A stretch of 64,000 nt of DNA from the NCBI RefSeq assembly GCF_023347255.1, contig NZ_CP094466.1, forward strand, positions 372,001 to 436,000. The letters are read 5' to 3'. Shown in pieces: positions 25,628 to 34,106 of the stretch. Below the pieces are notes generated by a model. The model made no database searches. It was not told where the DNA came from and worked only from the letters and a program-made list of their open reading frames with translations. Each line of letters opens with the position of its first letter. The stretch's first letter is position 1. The DNA is from Faecalibacterium sp. I4-3-84 (GTDB taxonomy: Bacteria > Bacillota > Clostridia > Oscillospirales > Ruminococcaceae). A program made the position numbers and the translations under genes.

Positions 25628-25737
25628 TATGATTATGGGGCTTCTTTCGATTCTTTGCTCATTCAGCCTAAAAACATCTCATTCTATGTGCAAATTTTAT
25701 TCATTTTTCAACTTGACCGTATGCGTCGTGCGGACAG

Positions 25738-25764
25738 CAAAAAGCCCTCCCGTCGGGGGAGGGC
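25738..25764 (-). terminator. terminator of efflux/SLH operon
   Basis: GCCCTCCC pairs with GGGAGGGC on the minus strand, then TTTTTG. Confidence 0.8.
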
Positions 25765-25774
25765 CGGGCCGGAT

Positions 25775-27886
25775 TCAGTTTTTCCTGACCGCGATCAGCA
25801 CGCGGATCTTGCTGCCTGCTGCGCGGCCGTCGTTATCAAACCAGCCAATGAGGGTGTAGTCCTCGCCGTTCACCTGCGAAAGGGTGGTGGGATAGTAGGT
25901 GCCCTTATACCACAGATACACCTGCATATCGTCGGCAGTCTCGTACTTCTTGCCGCCGCTCATCACCGAGGCCGCGCCCACCTTGTCGATCACGGCAGGC
26001 ATCAGCTGCCGCATGGACTTGACCTTGCCGGAAGTGCTGATGCCCACAGCAATGCCGCCCGCCAGCACCGGGTACTTGGTGCTGGTCTTGTAGGTCGTCT
26101 GCTTGCCGTTCACGTAGCACACGTAATCTGCACCGCTTCCCAGATAGTTGAGCACAGTGCTCAGACCGCCGCTGGTGTTAGCTGCGCCCAACTTGAGCAG
26201 ATAGCTTGCCAGCTTGTCGGTGCTGCCGGTCACGCTTTCCCACACACTGCTGCCGATGCTTCCGTCCACAAGGCCCCACAAAAGGTCGCCGATGCTGGGC
26301 AGCACGATCTCGGCCACATCGCCTGCGATGGAAGCTGCATCGGTGCTGGAAGAGGTGCTTGTGGTGGTACCGGTCGTCGTGCCGGTGGATGTGGTGCTGC
26401 TGGAAGAGGTGACATTGTTGATGAGGTTTTTCACGTCGTCCAGCACGCCGTAAGTCCACAGATCACCCGTGACATCGTTCAGGATCAGTCGATCGATCTG
26501 ACCGTTCTCATTGGTGGTATAGTAGCGCACATCGGCATCCGAAAGTGTTACCCCCGATAGGCGGCTGGGACTTACCGTCCCAGCCACACCCTCCGAAGTC
26601 GTATCCAGAATTTCCACGCCGTCCGCAAGGGCTGTTTCGCCCAGAGCGGTACCGTCTGCATTGATCGTACCGGAAGTGCCCTTTTTACCAATGGCATCCA
26701 CCTGCTCGCCGTCGGCGTTCACGGTGATTTTCACCATCCAGCCGGCCGGGTAGTTCAGGTCCTTGGCCACGCTCACTGTGCGGGTGATGCCGTCGGTGCA
26801 CTTCACTTCCACCTTCTGCTGCACGTCCGCGCCGTTTTCTTCCACAAGGCTGCGGGTGGCCGTTTGCACTACGCCGTAGAACACTTCGTCTGCGGCATCA
26901 CCGGTCAGCACGGCAACGGCTTCGTTGTTCATGCCCAGCAGCAGGGTGACTACCTGACCCACGCCGCCGCCGTTCAGGCTGGACAGCTGGGCTGCTGCCG
27001 AGGAGCTTGCAATGGTGTAGCTGGTGCCAGCCACGGTAACAGATGTGGGTGCGCTGGCGCTGGGCGACACCGCCGTGATGCGGCCTGCCGCCTTGCGGGT
27101 GTAGACCCACACGGTCTTTGCGCTGGCATTATAATAGTACACATCATAAGCGGACAGCTGGGCGTTGGTGCTCACGCTGTCGTTGCAGTAAACGGCCTCC
27201 GGCTCAAAGGGCAGGCTTTCGCCTTCCGATGCCACAAAGGGGCCTTCCAGATTGCTGAGCAGGATGGACGAAACATCCACCTGACCATTTGTCACCGTAA
27301 AGCCAAGGGTGGTACCGTACACACTGCCGCTGGCCGTGTTTGCGGTGAGGGCGTTGTACAGCAGGATGGCTCCGTCTTCCATGGTCATGGCCTGACCCTG
27401 GGTGCGGCTCAGATTTGCACGCAGTCCGATGGCGTTTGCCTTGTTCAGCTGTGCTGCGGGGAAGCCGCCGGTCAGGGTCGTCACATCATAGCCCAGCAGG
27501 GTCAGAGCGGCGGTGCAGGCTTCTTCCAGCGTCACGGTCTGATTCGGGCGGAAGGAGCCATCGGTATAGCCGCTCATCCAGCCCTGCTGCACTGCAATGC
27601 GGATATAGGGCGCATAAGCGCTGCTGCCGTTCACATCAGTATACAGAGTGCCGATGCTGCCCTGCGTATTGGCGTTATCGTGGTAGGCGGAAAAGGCCAC
27701 CAGCAGCTTTGCCAGCTGCCCACGGGTGAGCGGCGTGCTCAGCCCGGCAGCTTCCTCGGTGGAGAAAGCGCCCAGCGTTACCGCCGTCTGCACCGCCGTG
27801 TTGGAGCCAGCTGCCGATGCGGGCAGCACCAGCATGGACACGCCGATGCACACCGACAGCAGCAGTGCGAGGAATCGTTTTTTCAT
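25775..27886 (-). CDS. SLH-domain surface protein
   Basis: Secreted protein of 703 residues. Signal peptide MKKRFLALLLSVCIGVSMLV ends at ASA-A. S-layer-homology units follow at about residues 30-190 (TPLTRGQLAKLLVAF; YAPYIRIAVQQGWMSGYTDG; FRPNQTVTLEEACTAALTLL), which anchor proteins to wall polymers. The remainder up to residue 700 is not recognised; it includes a Ser/Thr-rich linker (SSSSTTSTGTTTGTTTSTSS, about 525-545). ATG at 27886 with AAGGAGG upstream, 10 bases after the permease gene. Being last in a MacAB-type efflux operon suggests a role at the cell surface linked to that pump. Confidence 0.8.
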   Translation of the reverse strand: MKKRFLALLLSVCIGVSMLVLPASAAGSNTAVQTAVTLGAFSTEEAAGLSTPLTRGQLAKLLVAFSAYHDNANTQGSIGTLYTDVNGSSAYAPYIRIAVQQGWMSGYTDGSFRPNQTVTLEEACTAALTLLGYDVTTLTGGFPAAQLNKANAIGLRANLSRTQGQAMTMEDGAILLYNALTANTASGSVYGTTLGFTVTNGQVDVSSILLSNLEGPFVASEGESLPFEPEAVYCNDSVSTNAQLSAYDVYYYNASAKTVWVYTRKAAGRITAVSPSASAPTSVTVAGTSYTIASSSAAAQLSSLNGGGVGQVVTLLLGMNNEAVAVLTGDAADEVFYGVVQTATRSLVEENGADVQQKVEVKCTDGITRTVSVAKDLNYPAGWMVKITVNADGEQVDAIGKKGTSGTINADGTALGETALADGVEILDTTSEGVAGTVSPSRLSGVTLSDADVRYYTTNENGQIDRLILNDVTGDLWTYGVLDDVKNLINNVTSSSSTTSTGTTTGTTTSTSSSTDAASIAGDVAEIVLPSIGDLLWGLVDGSIGSSVWESVTGSTDKLASYLLKLGAANTSGGLSTVLNYLGSGADYVCYVNGKQTTYKTSTKYPVLAGGIAVGISTSGKVKSMRQLMPAVIDKVGAASVMSGGKKYETADDMQVYLWYKGTYYPTTLSQVNGEDYTLIGWFDNDGRAAGSKIRVLIAVRKN

Positions 27887-27896
27887 AGTTGCCTCC

Positions 27897-29096
27897 TTAA
27901 TCGTAACGCAGCGCTTCGATGGGGTTGAGCCGTGCCGCGCGCTTTGCGGGCAGGTAGCCGAACAGCACGCCGATGCCCACCGAGATGCCAAAGGCCACGG
28001 CCACCGAGCTGAGAGACGGTGCCACGGTCATTTCCATATCGGACATGACCAGCGGCAGGATCTTGTTTGCCAGTGCCGAGAGCAGATAGCCCAGACCGAT
28101 GCCCAGTATGCCGCCCAGCGCCGAGGTGGTGGCAGCTTCGGTGACGAACAGGCCCAGAATGACCCGTTCCTTGGCACCCAGCGCCTTGCGAATGCCGATC
28201 TCGCGGGTGCGCTCGGTGACGGACACCATCATGATGTTCATGATGCCGATGCCGCCCACCAGCAGCGAGATGGCCGCAATGGCTGTGAGGATAGTGACGA
28301 CCATGTTCACCATGGAGGTCATCATATCCAGCATTTCGCTCATGCTGGTGACCATGTAGCCCTTATCGGAGCTGAGCAGCTCCTGCAGGCCGTTTTCCAG
28401 TGCGGTCTTCGCTTCGGAAATGTTGTCCTCACTGGTCACAGTGACGGCGTAGGAGCTGGCGGTGCTGGTTTGTGAAACACGCAGCGCCGTGGTGTAGGGC
28501 AGCAGAACGATATCATCGCTGCTGCCCTCCTGATCCGAGGTGTCTGTCACCTTGGCTTCCAGTACACCCACAATGGTATATTTCTCCGCTCCGATTTTGA
28601 TGGTCTGGCCCACGGCATTGCCGCCATAGGCCACACGGCTGATGTAATCGCCCACTACGCAGATCTTCTTGTTGTCAGTCAGATCCACGTAGTTGATGCC
28701 GCGCCCGACGCGGACGGTGCAGCCGCTCATTCCAAGATAGCTCTCGCTCACGCCCTTGACGCTGGTGTTGCTGTAGCTGGTGGTACCCACCTTCACGGTC
28801 CCGTTGATGCTGGCCGTAGGCGACACCGCCTCGAACAGGTCCGGGTGGGCATCCACGAGGCTGTAAACATCCTCCACTTTCACAGAGCGGGAACCGTAAC
28901 CCATGACCTGCACGCTGATGATGTTGGTGCCGAGATCTGAAAAGCTGGACTGGATGCTCTGGGTCATGCCGTTGCCAAGGCCCACGATAACGATGACCGC
29001 CGTCACGCCGATGATAATGCCCAGCATGGTGAGGAAGGTGCGGAACTTATTGCTCCAGATGTTCTGGATGGCTTCACGGAAGGTCTCATAGATCAT
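27897..29096 (-). CDS. MacB-like ABC permease
   Basis: Permease of 399 residues of the FtsX/MacB family: a first helix (FRTFLTMLGIIIGVTAVIVI), a large extracytoplasmic domain (about 45-270), then three helices with the conserved SVTERTREIGIRKALGAK loop near 300. Starts by a 4-base overlap with the ATPase gene. It acts mechanically with that ATPase and the adaptor to move substrates such as peptides outward. Confidence 0.9.
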   Translation of the reverse strand: MIYETFREAIQNIWSNKFRTFLTMLGIIIGVTAVIVIVGLGNGMTQSIQSSFSDLGTNIISVQVMGYGSRSVKVEDVYSLVDAHPDLFEAVSPTASINGTVKVGTTSYSNTSVKGVSESYLGMSGCTVRVGRGINYVDLTDNKKICVVGDYISRVAYGGNAVGQTIKIGAEKYTIVGVLEAKVTDTSDQEGSSDDIVLLPYTTALRVSQTSTASSYAVTVTSEDNISEAKTALENGLQELLSSDKGYMVTSMSEMLDMMTSMVNMVVTILTAIAAISLLVGGIGIMNIMMVSVTERTREIGIRKALGAKERVILGLFVTEAATTSALGGILGIGLGYLLSALANKILPLVMSDMEMTVAPSLSSVAVAFGISVGIGVLFGYLPAKRAARLNPIEALRYD

Positions 29097-29842
29097 GATG
29101 CACTCCCCTCCTGTTCTGCCTTGGGTGCATAATTGGGCTGCACCACGGCTTCGGGTGCGTGGGCATCGCCGTCGTACACCACATGGCCGTCCTCCAGCCG
29201 GATGATGCGCTGGGCCTGCACGGCAATGGAGTTGTCGTGGGTGATAAGCACCACGGTGTTGCCCTGCCGGTGCAGGTCCTGCAGCATGCCCAGCACTTCA
29301 CGGCCGGTGTGGCTGTCCAGTGCGCCGGTAGGCTCGTCGGCCAGAATGACAGCCGGACGGCCTGCCAGTGCCCGCGCGATGGAAACACGCTGCTGCTGAC
29401 CGCCGGAAAGCTGGTTGGGCTTGTTCCGGAGCTTATCGCCAAGGCCCACCCGCTCCAGTGCGGCGGCGGCACGGCGGCGGCGCTCCCCACGCGGCACTCC
29501 GGCATACACCAGCGGGACCCCCACGTTTTCGATCAGGCTGAGCTTGGGCAGCAGGTTGTACTGCTGAAAGATGAATCCCAGCAGCTCGTTGCGGATCTCG
29601 GCCAACTCGTCGCGGCTCATTCTGCCCACATCCCGGCCATTGAGTTTATAGGTGCCCGCCGTGGGCACATCCAGACAGCCGATGATGTTCATGCAGGTGG
29701 ATTTGCCGGAGCCGGACTGGCCCACGATGGCCACGAACTCGCCCTTGTTGATCTGCATCGAAATGTGATCTGCAGCCTTTACAAGGGTATCGCCCATCTG
29801 GTAATACTTGCACACATGATCAAATTCAATAAGGGCACTCAT
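29093..29842 (-). CDS. MacB-like ABC ATPase
   Basis: ATPase of 249 residues, LolD/MacB group. Walker A IVGQSGSGKSTCMNIIGCLD, signature LSGGQQQRVSIARAL, Walker B VILADEPTGALDSHTG, switch His TVVLITHDNS. ATG overlaps the stop of the adaptor gene by one base (TGATG). The C-terminal 25 residues are an extra tail. Confidence 0.92.
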   Translation of the reverse strand: MSALIEFDHVCKYYQMGDTLVKAADHISMQINKGEFVAIVGQSGSGKSTCMNIIGCLDVPTAGTYKLNGRDVGRMSRDELAEIRNELLGFIFQQYNLLPKLSLIENVGVPLVYAGVPRGERRRRAAAALERVGLGDKLRNKPNQLSGGQQQRVSIARALAGRPAVILADEPTGALDSHTGREVLGMLQDLHRQGNTVVLITHDNSIAVQAQRIIRLEDGHVVYDGDAHAPEAVVQPNYAPKAEQEGSAS

Positions 29843-31629
29843 CAGAAGCCACCTCCCGGGCCTCCGCCGCCGGGGCCTCCGTTCCCTCCGCCGTGCCCGC
29901 CGCTGCCGCTGGCGTTCTGTTTTTCAGCAGCGTCGGCATCGTAGGCGATGGTGCCGCCCGGGCCCACCATGAATTCCATGCTGTCGCTGGCGTTCTGCTT
30001 TTCAGCAGCATTGGCATCGTAGGCGATGGTGTCGCCCTCCTGCAGGCCGCCGGTCACTTCGATCGAATCGTTGTCGCTGGTGCCGGTGGTGATCTTTACG
30101 TACACATAGCCGTCCGGTGCGGTCATATCCTGCACGGCATTGGCAGCACTGGGCGAATCCTTGGTGACCAGCACATAATTGCCGCGCACCACGGAACCGT
30201 TGGGAACGGCAAGGGCGTTGGACGCACTGCTCACCTCGATCTCGGCCGTGGCGTTCATGCCGGGCAGCAGGTCGCCGGTGTCATCGATGCGGATGGTCAC
30301 CGGGTAGGTCGTGGTGCCGCCGGTGGTGGTTCCTGCAGCGGAAACACTGGTGACCACGCCGGTAAAGGTACGGTCAGAAATGGCATCTGCCGTAATGGTG
30401 ACGGTCTGACCCTCCTTGATGGAGAGGATTTCCAGTTCGTCCACATTCAGCGTCATTTCCAGATAGCTCAGGTCGTAGATGGTGCACAGCGTCTCGCTGG
30501 CTGTAGTATCGGTGCCCACAGTGTCACCAGCCTTGACATTCTTCTGGATCACGGTGCCGCTGATGGGCGAGGGAATGGTGTAGTTTTCCATCTGCTTTTG
30601 GGTATCGCTCATGGAAAGCTGCGCGTTGAGCAGGCTGTCGGCAGCGGACTGTACCTGCCTGCTCAGCTCGGTGCCGGAAAGCTGCACGATGGCCGTGTTG
30701 GCCTCAATGGCAGTGCCTTCCTTGACGCACACAGCAGCCACCGTGCCGCTGGTGGTGGCTGTGACGGTCTGCTGGTGCTGATAATCGAACCGGGCCGAAG
30801 CCAGCGCGCTGACACCGTTGATGGTGGCGGATGCGGCCTGTGCGGTGGTCAGGCTGCCATTATTCTTCACGGCAATGGTCACGGTGCGCACCAGCAGATT
30901 GCCGCTGCTGATGGTATCGGTGCCGGCCACGGCCTGCACCGTGCCGGAAAGGGTCTCAAAGGTACCGTTGAGTATGACCTCCGCAGCCTGACCCACGGCA
31001 AACCCCGAAGCATCCGCTGCCGGGAATTCCAGCGTGAGCAGCAGGCTGGAATCGTCCCGCACGGTGGCGATCTCCTGCCCGGCGGTCACGTAGTCACCGG
31101 CCTTGACTTTGATGGAAGCCACTGTGCCGCCAATGACGCTGCGGATGTACTGGGCATCGGCTGTATCGTCGTAGCTGCGCTGTGCCTGCTCCAGCGCAAG
31201 CTGGGCCTTTTCCACACTGGTGGCAACGTCTGAACTGTCGATGGTGTACAGCACGGTACCCTTCTCGATGGTATCGCCCACCTCAAAATCTGCGGTGAGC
31301 ACAGTGCCCTTCACCAGCGACTTGACCGTATAGGTGTTAGCTGCGGAAATGGTTCCGGAACCGCTGAAGGTGTTGGTGATGTCCCGCCGTTCCAGTGCGG
31401 CCTCCATGTACTGGGTGCTGGCCTGCACAGCCTTTTTGCTGTTTTTGGGCAGCAGCACCGCAGCGGCCACCGCCGCCACGCAGACCACCGCAGTGATCTT
31501 TTTCCAGTTGCGCTTCAAAAACTGTTTCGGGTCTTTTTTGCCCGGCTGCACCGCCGGGTTCTCAAAGTCCAGCAGTTCCTGCTGGGCATCCGGCTGCTGT
31601 GCCGGTTCGCTGTTTTTCTTTCGCAGCAT
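29842..31629 (-). CDS. HlyD/MacA-like efflux adaptor
   Basis: Membrane-anchored adaptor of 595 residues. One helix (KITAVVCVAAVAAAVLLP, about 43-60) is followed by a barrel-hairpin-lipoyl layout: ERRDITNTFSGSGTISAANT, a helical hairpin (VEKAQLALEQAQRSYDDTAD), and a lipoyl half GTVIQKNVKAGDTVG. It couples the ABC pair to the outside. The C-terminus is odd: TIAYDAxAAEKQNAS occurs twice, then comes a Gly-rich tail. ATG at 31629 with GGAGGGG upstream. First gene of the operon, controlled by the site at 31684-31738. Confidence 0.88.
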   Translation of the reverse strand: MLRKKNSEPAQQPDAQQELLDFENPAVQPGKKDPKQFLKRNWKKITAVVCVAAVAAAVLLPKNSKKAVQASTQYMEAALERRDITNTFSGSGTISAANTYTVKSLVKGTVLTADFEVGDTIEKGTVLYTIDSSDVATSVEKAQLALEQAQRSYDDTADAQYIRSVIGGTVASIKVKAGDYVTAGQEIATVRDDSSLLLTLEFPAADASGFAVGQAAEVILNGTFETLSGTVQAVAGTDTISSGNLLVRTVTIAVKNNGSLTTAQAASATINGVSALASARFDYQHQQTVTATTSGTVAAVCVKEGTAIEANTAIVQLSGTELSRQVQSAADSLLNAQLSMSDTQKQMENYTIPSPISGTVIQKNVKAGDTVGTDTTASETLCTIYDLSYLEMTLNVDELEILSIKEGQTVTITADAISDRTFTGVVTSVSAAGTTTGGTTTYPVTIRIDDTGDLLPGMNATAEIEVSSASNALAVPNGSVVRGNYVLVTKDSPSAANAVQDMTAPDGYVYVKITTGTSDNDSIEVTGGLQEGDTIAYDANAAEKQNASDSMEFMVGPGGTIAYDADAAEKQNASGSGGHGGGNGGPGGGGPGGGF

Positions 31630-31683
31630 CGTATCGCCCCTCCTGTATTGCATGCGGCGGGATCTTCTCCGCCAATATCTGGA

Positions 31684-31738
31684 AGTATACAGGATGATTC
31701 TTAGGATTTTGGGCAAAAAAGTCTTAAGATGACTTAAG
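31684..31738 (-). promoter_or_regulatory. efflux operon promoter with tandem response-regulator site
   Basis: -10 TATACT (31684-31689), no good -35. Exactly 33 bases upstream are two direct half-sites CTTAAG spaced 10 bases (31723-31728 and 31733-31738). The same geometry is found upstream of the adjacent response-regulator gene (33910-33964). Confidence 0.72.
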
Positions 31739-31756
31739 AGAAGGCAACAATGTGTG

Positions 31757-31803
31757 AAAAAGCAGAGAAGGCCTCCCTCAGCGGGAAGCCTTCTCTGCTT
31801 TTT
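31757..31803 (-). terminator. terminator of two-component operon
   Basis: AAAAAGCAGAGAAGGC-TCCC pairs with GGGA-GCCTTCTCTGCTTTTT. Very strong and usable in both directions. Confidence 0.88.
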
Positions 31804-33152
31804 TATTCTTTGACGGTCTGGAACAGCAGTGTCATGCGGAAAATGCCTTCAGGCTGTTCAATACGGCAGATGCCCTGCATCTTTTCCATCATTGTTTCAA
31901 TGCTGGGCAGTCCCACCTTGGTGCTCTCCGAGGAGGCGGGCACCGGCAGGACGCGGTTCTCAAAGCACAGGCCCGCCCTGTCTTCTTCCTGCACAAAGCG
32001 CACAAGGATATCACTGCAGGGGTCGGCATACTTGACCAGATTCGAGGTGATGTTATCCAGAATGCGGCGCACGTACTGCCCGCTGACCAAGAGCAGCACG
32101 TCCTCCTCGCCCAGTTCCAGTGCGCAGGCAAACCCGCGCTGCTGCAGCGTTTCCACCATTTCCGTGAGTGGCTCTTCAAACACAGTGGAAAAATGTGCCG
32201 GCGGGTCCAGCACGGCCACCGTATCCCGCGTGACAAGGGCATATTCAAACAGGTTATCCGAAAGCTGCTTGATCTGCCGGGCCTTCGCGTCGATCTTGTT
32301 CAGGTAATTGTCGGCCTGTTCCGGTGTCTCGTACTTATGATACTGCAAGATCTCTGTATACAGCAGCAGAGTGGTCAGCGGCGTGCGCAGATCGTGCGAC
32401 ATCTCGGTGATGAGATTCTTTACCTTGGCAGCGGCCTGTGCTTCCTCTTCCTGCTGCTGGCGCAAAGTCACCCGCATGGAGTCCAGACAGGAGGCCAGCG
32501 TGGTGATCTCATCGCTGCCGCGGATGGTAATGGGGTGGTCGAGGTCGCCGCCCTCCATGGCCTGGATCTCCTCACTGAGCTGCACCACGTACCGCACGAT
32601 CTTACGGCTGTTCAGAAGGAAAAAGCCCGGAAACCACCATAAAATGCACAGGAAAAGCAAAATTTTGCACCCGGTGCCGTAATAGGTATTGAAGCCGTTG
32701 TAGTAGAGCATCGCGCTCACCTCACCGTCTGCAAAGGTGAGCGTGTAGCAGGGCAGCCAATCGTAAACGCCGGTCTTATCCACCAGGACCCCCGGGTTCT
32801 GATCCGATGTGCCGTTCTGCGGCAAAAACGAGATCATCCCGTCTTTGGGTGCAAACGAAGAGTAGATCATCGTCTGGCCCCGGTAGAGTTCCAGCAGGGT
32901 ATAACGCCGCTTATGGCTCCAATCCGTCAGTTCCTTTACATCCGTGCTGGCAAGATGATGTTCCGTCACATAGCTCTGCAGCTCCTGCACCTGTTTCTGG
33001 GTGGCATGCTGCTGCACCTCCGTGCGGCTGAACCAGAAGCGCAGTCCCTTGGCAAGCACCACCTGCGATACTGTCAGCAGCAGCACGCTTTCCAGCGCCG
33101 CCAGTGCGATCATGCCCATAAACTGCTTTGCAAGGCCGTTCTGCTTTTTCAT
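31803..33152 (-). CDS. sensor histidine kinase of efflux operon
   Basis: Membrane kinase of 449 residues. Two helices (about 12-34 and 165-185) enclose an outer sensor part. A HAMP-like segment and a HisKA box MSHDLRTPLTTLLLYTEIL (phospho-His, about 250) follow. The ATPase domain has the N box ILDNITSNLVKYA but a poor G1 box (CFENRV in place of DxGxG), as in kinases of antimicrobial-peptide systems. ATG overlaps the stop of the regulator gene (ATGA). With that regulator it likely controls the neighbouring efflux operon. Confidence 0.87.
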   Translation of the reverse strand: MKKQNGLAKQFMGMIALAALESVLLLTVSQVVLAKGLRFWFSRTEVQQHATQKQVQELQSYVTEHHLASTDVKELTDWSHKRRYTLLELYRGQTMIYSSFAPKDGMISFLPQNGTSDQNPGVLVDKTGVYDWLPCYTLTFADGEVSAMLYYNGFNTYYGTGCKILLFLCILWWFPGFFLLNSRKIVRYVVQLSEEIQAMEGGDLDHPITIRGSDEITTLASCLDSMRVTLRQQQEEEAQAAAKVKNLITEMSHDLRTPLTTLLLYTEILQYHKYETPEQADNYLNKIDAKARQIKQLSDNLFEYALVTRDTVAVLDPPAHFSTVFEEPLTEMVETLQQRGFACALELGEEDVLLLVSGQYVRRILDNITSNLVKYADPCSDILVRFVQEEDRAGLCFENRVLPVPASSESTKVGLPSIETMMEKMQGICRIEQPEGIFRMTLLFQTVKE

Positions 33153-33874
33153 AGACCGCCTTCCTCTCCGGAAACAAAGCGGTAGCCCTTGCCCCACACA
33201 GTGCAGATGCGGGTGGGCTTCTGCGGGTCGTCCTCCACCTTCATACGCAGGTTGCGGATATGCACCATCACTGTGCCGTTGGAAACATAGTAGTACGGCT
33301 CGTTCCACACCGTCTCATAAATGACCTGAATGGAAAAGATGCGCTGCGGGTTCTGCATGAGCAGCCGCAGAATTTTGTATTCCGTCTCGGTCAGATCCAC
33401 TTCCCGCTCGTCCACCCACACACGGTTGCAGTCCAGTGCAAGGCGCACACCGTGCAGCTCCAGCGTGGTGTTGTGCGGCTTGTGATGCACCTGATCCTTG
33501 CCCTGATACACGCAGTACCGGCGCAGCAGCGCCTTGACCCGCGCGCTCAGCTCCGCAAAGGAGAACGGCTTTGCCAGATAGTCGTCGCCTCCCGCCGTCA
33601 GGCCCAGCAGCTTGTCCGACTCCTGCGATTTTGCGGTAAGGAACAAAATGGGCACCGCCGAGGTCTTGCGCAGCTCTTCGCACACGCGCAGACCGCTCAT
33701 GCCCGGCATCATGATATCCAGAATGACCAGATCCACCTCCGGGTCGAACAGCTCCAATGCCCGCAGGCCGTTCTCTGCCTCCAGAATGTGGTAGCCCTCG
33801 CCTGCCAGCAGGATGCGCACACCGTCCCGGATATCCGGGTCGTCCTCCACGATCAGGATCGTCTGTTCTGCCAT
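33149..33874 (-). CDS. OmpR-family response regulator
   Basis: Regulator of 241 residues. Receiver domain: acidic pocket EDDPD, phospho-Asp in LVILDIMMPGMSG (about 54), Lys in DDYLAKPFSFAEL. C-terminal OmpR winged helix: VDLTETEYKILRLLMQNPQR and VHIRNLRMKVEDDPQKPTRI. ATG at 33874 with GGGGGAAG upstream is preferred over the more upstream codon at 33901. Its promoter carries the same tandem site as the efflux operon, so autoregulation is likely. Confidence 0.9.
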   Translation of the reverse strand: MAEQTILIVEDDPDIRDGVRILLAGEGYHILEAENGLRALELFDPEVDLVILDIMMPGMSGLRVCEELRKTSAVPILFLTAKSQESDKLLGLTAGGDDYLAKPFSFAELSARVKALLRRYCVYQGKDQVHHKPHNTTLELHGVRLALDCNRVWVDEREVDLTETEYKILRLLMQNPQRIFSIQVIYETVWNEPYYYVSNGTVMVHIRNLRMKVEDDPQKPTRICTVWGKGYRFVSGEEGGL

Positions 33875-33909
33875 ATTCACACTTCCCCCTTGTACTGTCA
33901 TTCGATTTT

Positions 33910-33964
33910 AGTATACCAGCAGAACGTTTTAGTTTCTACAAAAGATTTCTTAGGAAAGTTTAAG
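33910..33964 (-). promoter_or_regulatory. response-regulator gene promoter with tandem site
   Basis: -10 TATACT (33910-33915) and weak -35. Half-sites CCTAAG (33949-33954) and CTTAAA (33959-33964) have a 10-base period and begin 33 bases from the -10, as at the efflux operon. Confidence 0.72.
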
Positions 33965-34056
33965 AAACAGCCGGTTTTGCTTTCTGCTGCCATATGCTCC
34001 CCTGCTGCCTTTTCTTTTATCAATAAGTATAATGATTTCCCGGGAAAAGTGCAACC

Positions 34057-34090
34057 AAAAGGCACCGGCTTGTGCAAAAAAGCCGGTGCC
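34057..34090 (-). terminator. terminator of GHKL kinase gene
   Basis: GGCACCGGCT pairs with AGCCGGTGCC on the minus strand, then TTTTGG. Confidence 0.8.
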
Positions 34091-34106
34091 TTGGGGCAGG
34101 AATATT

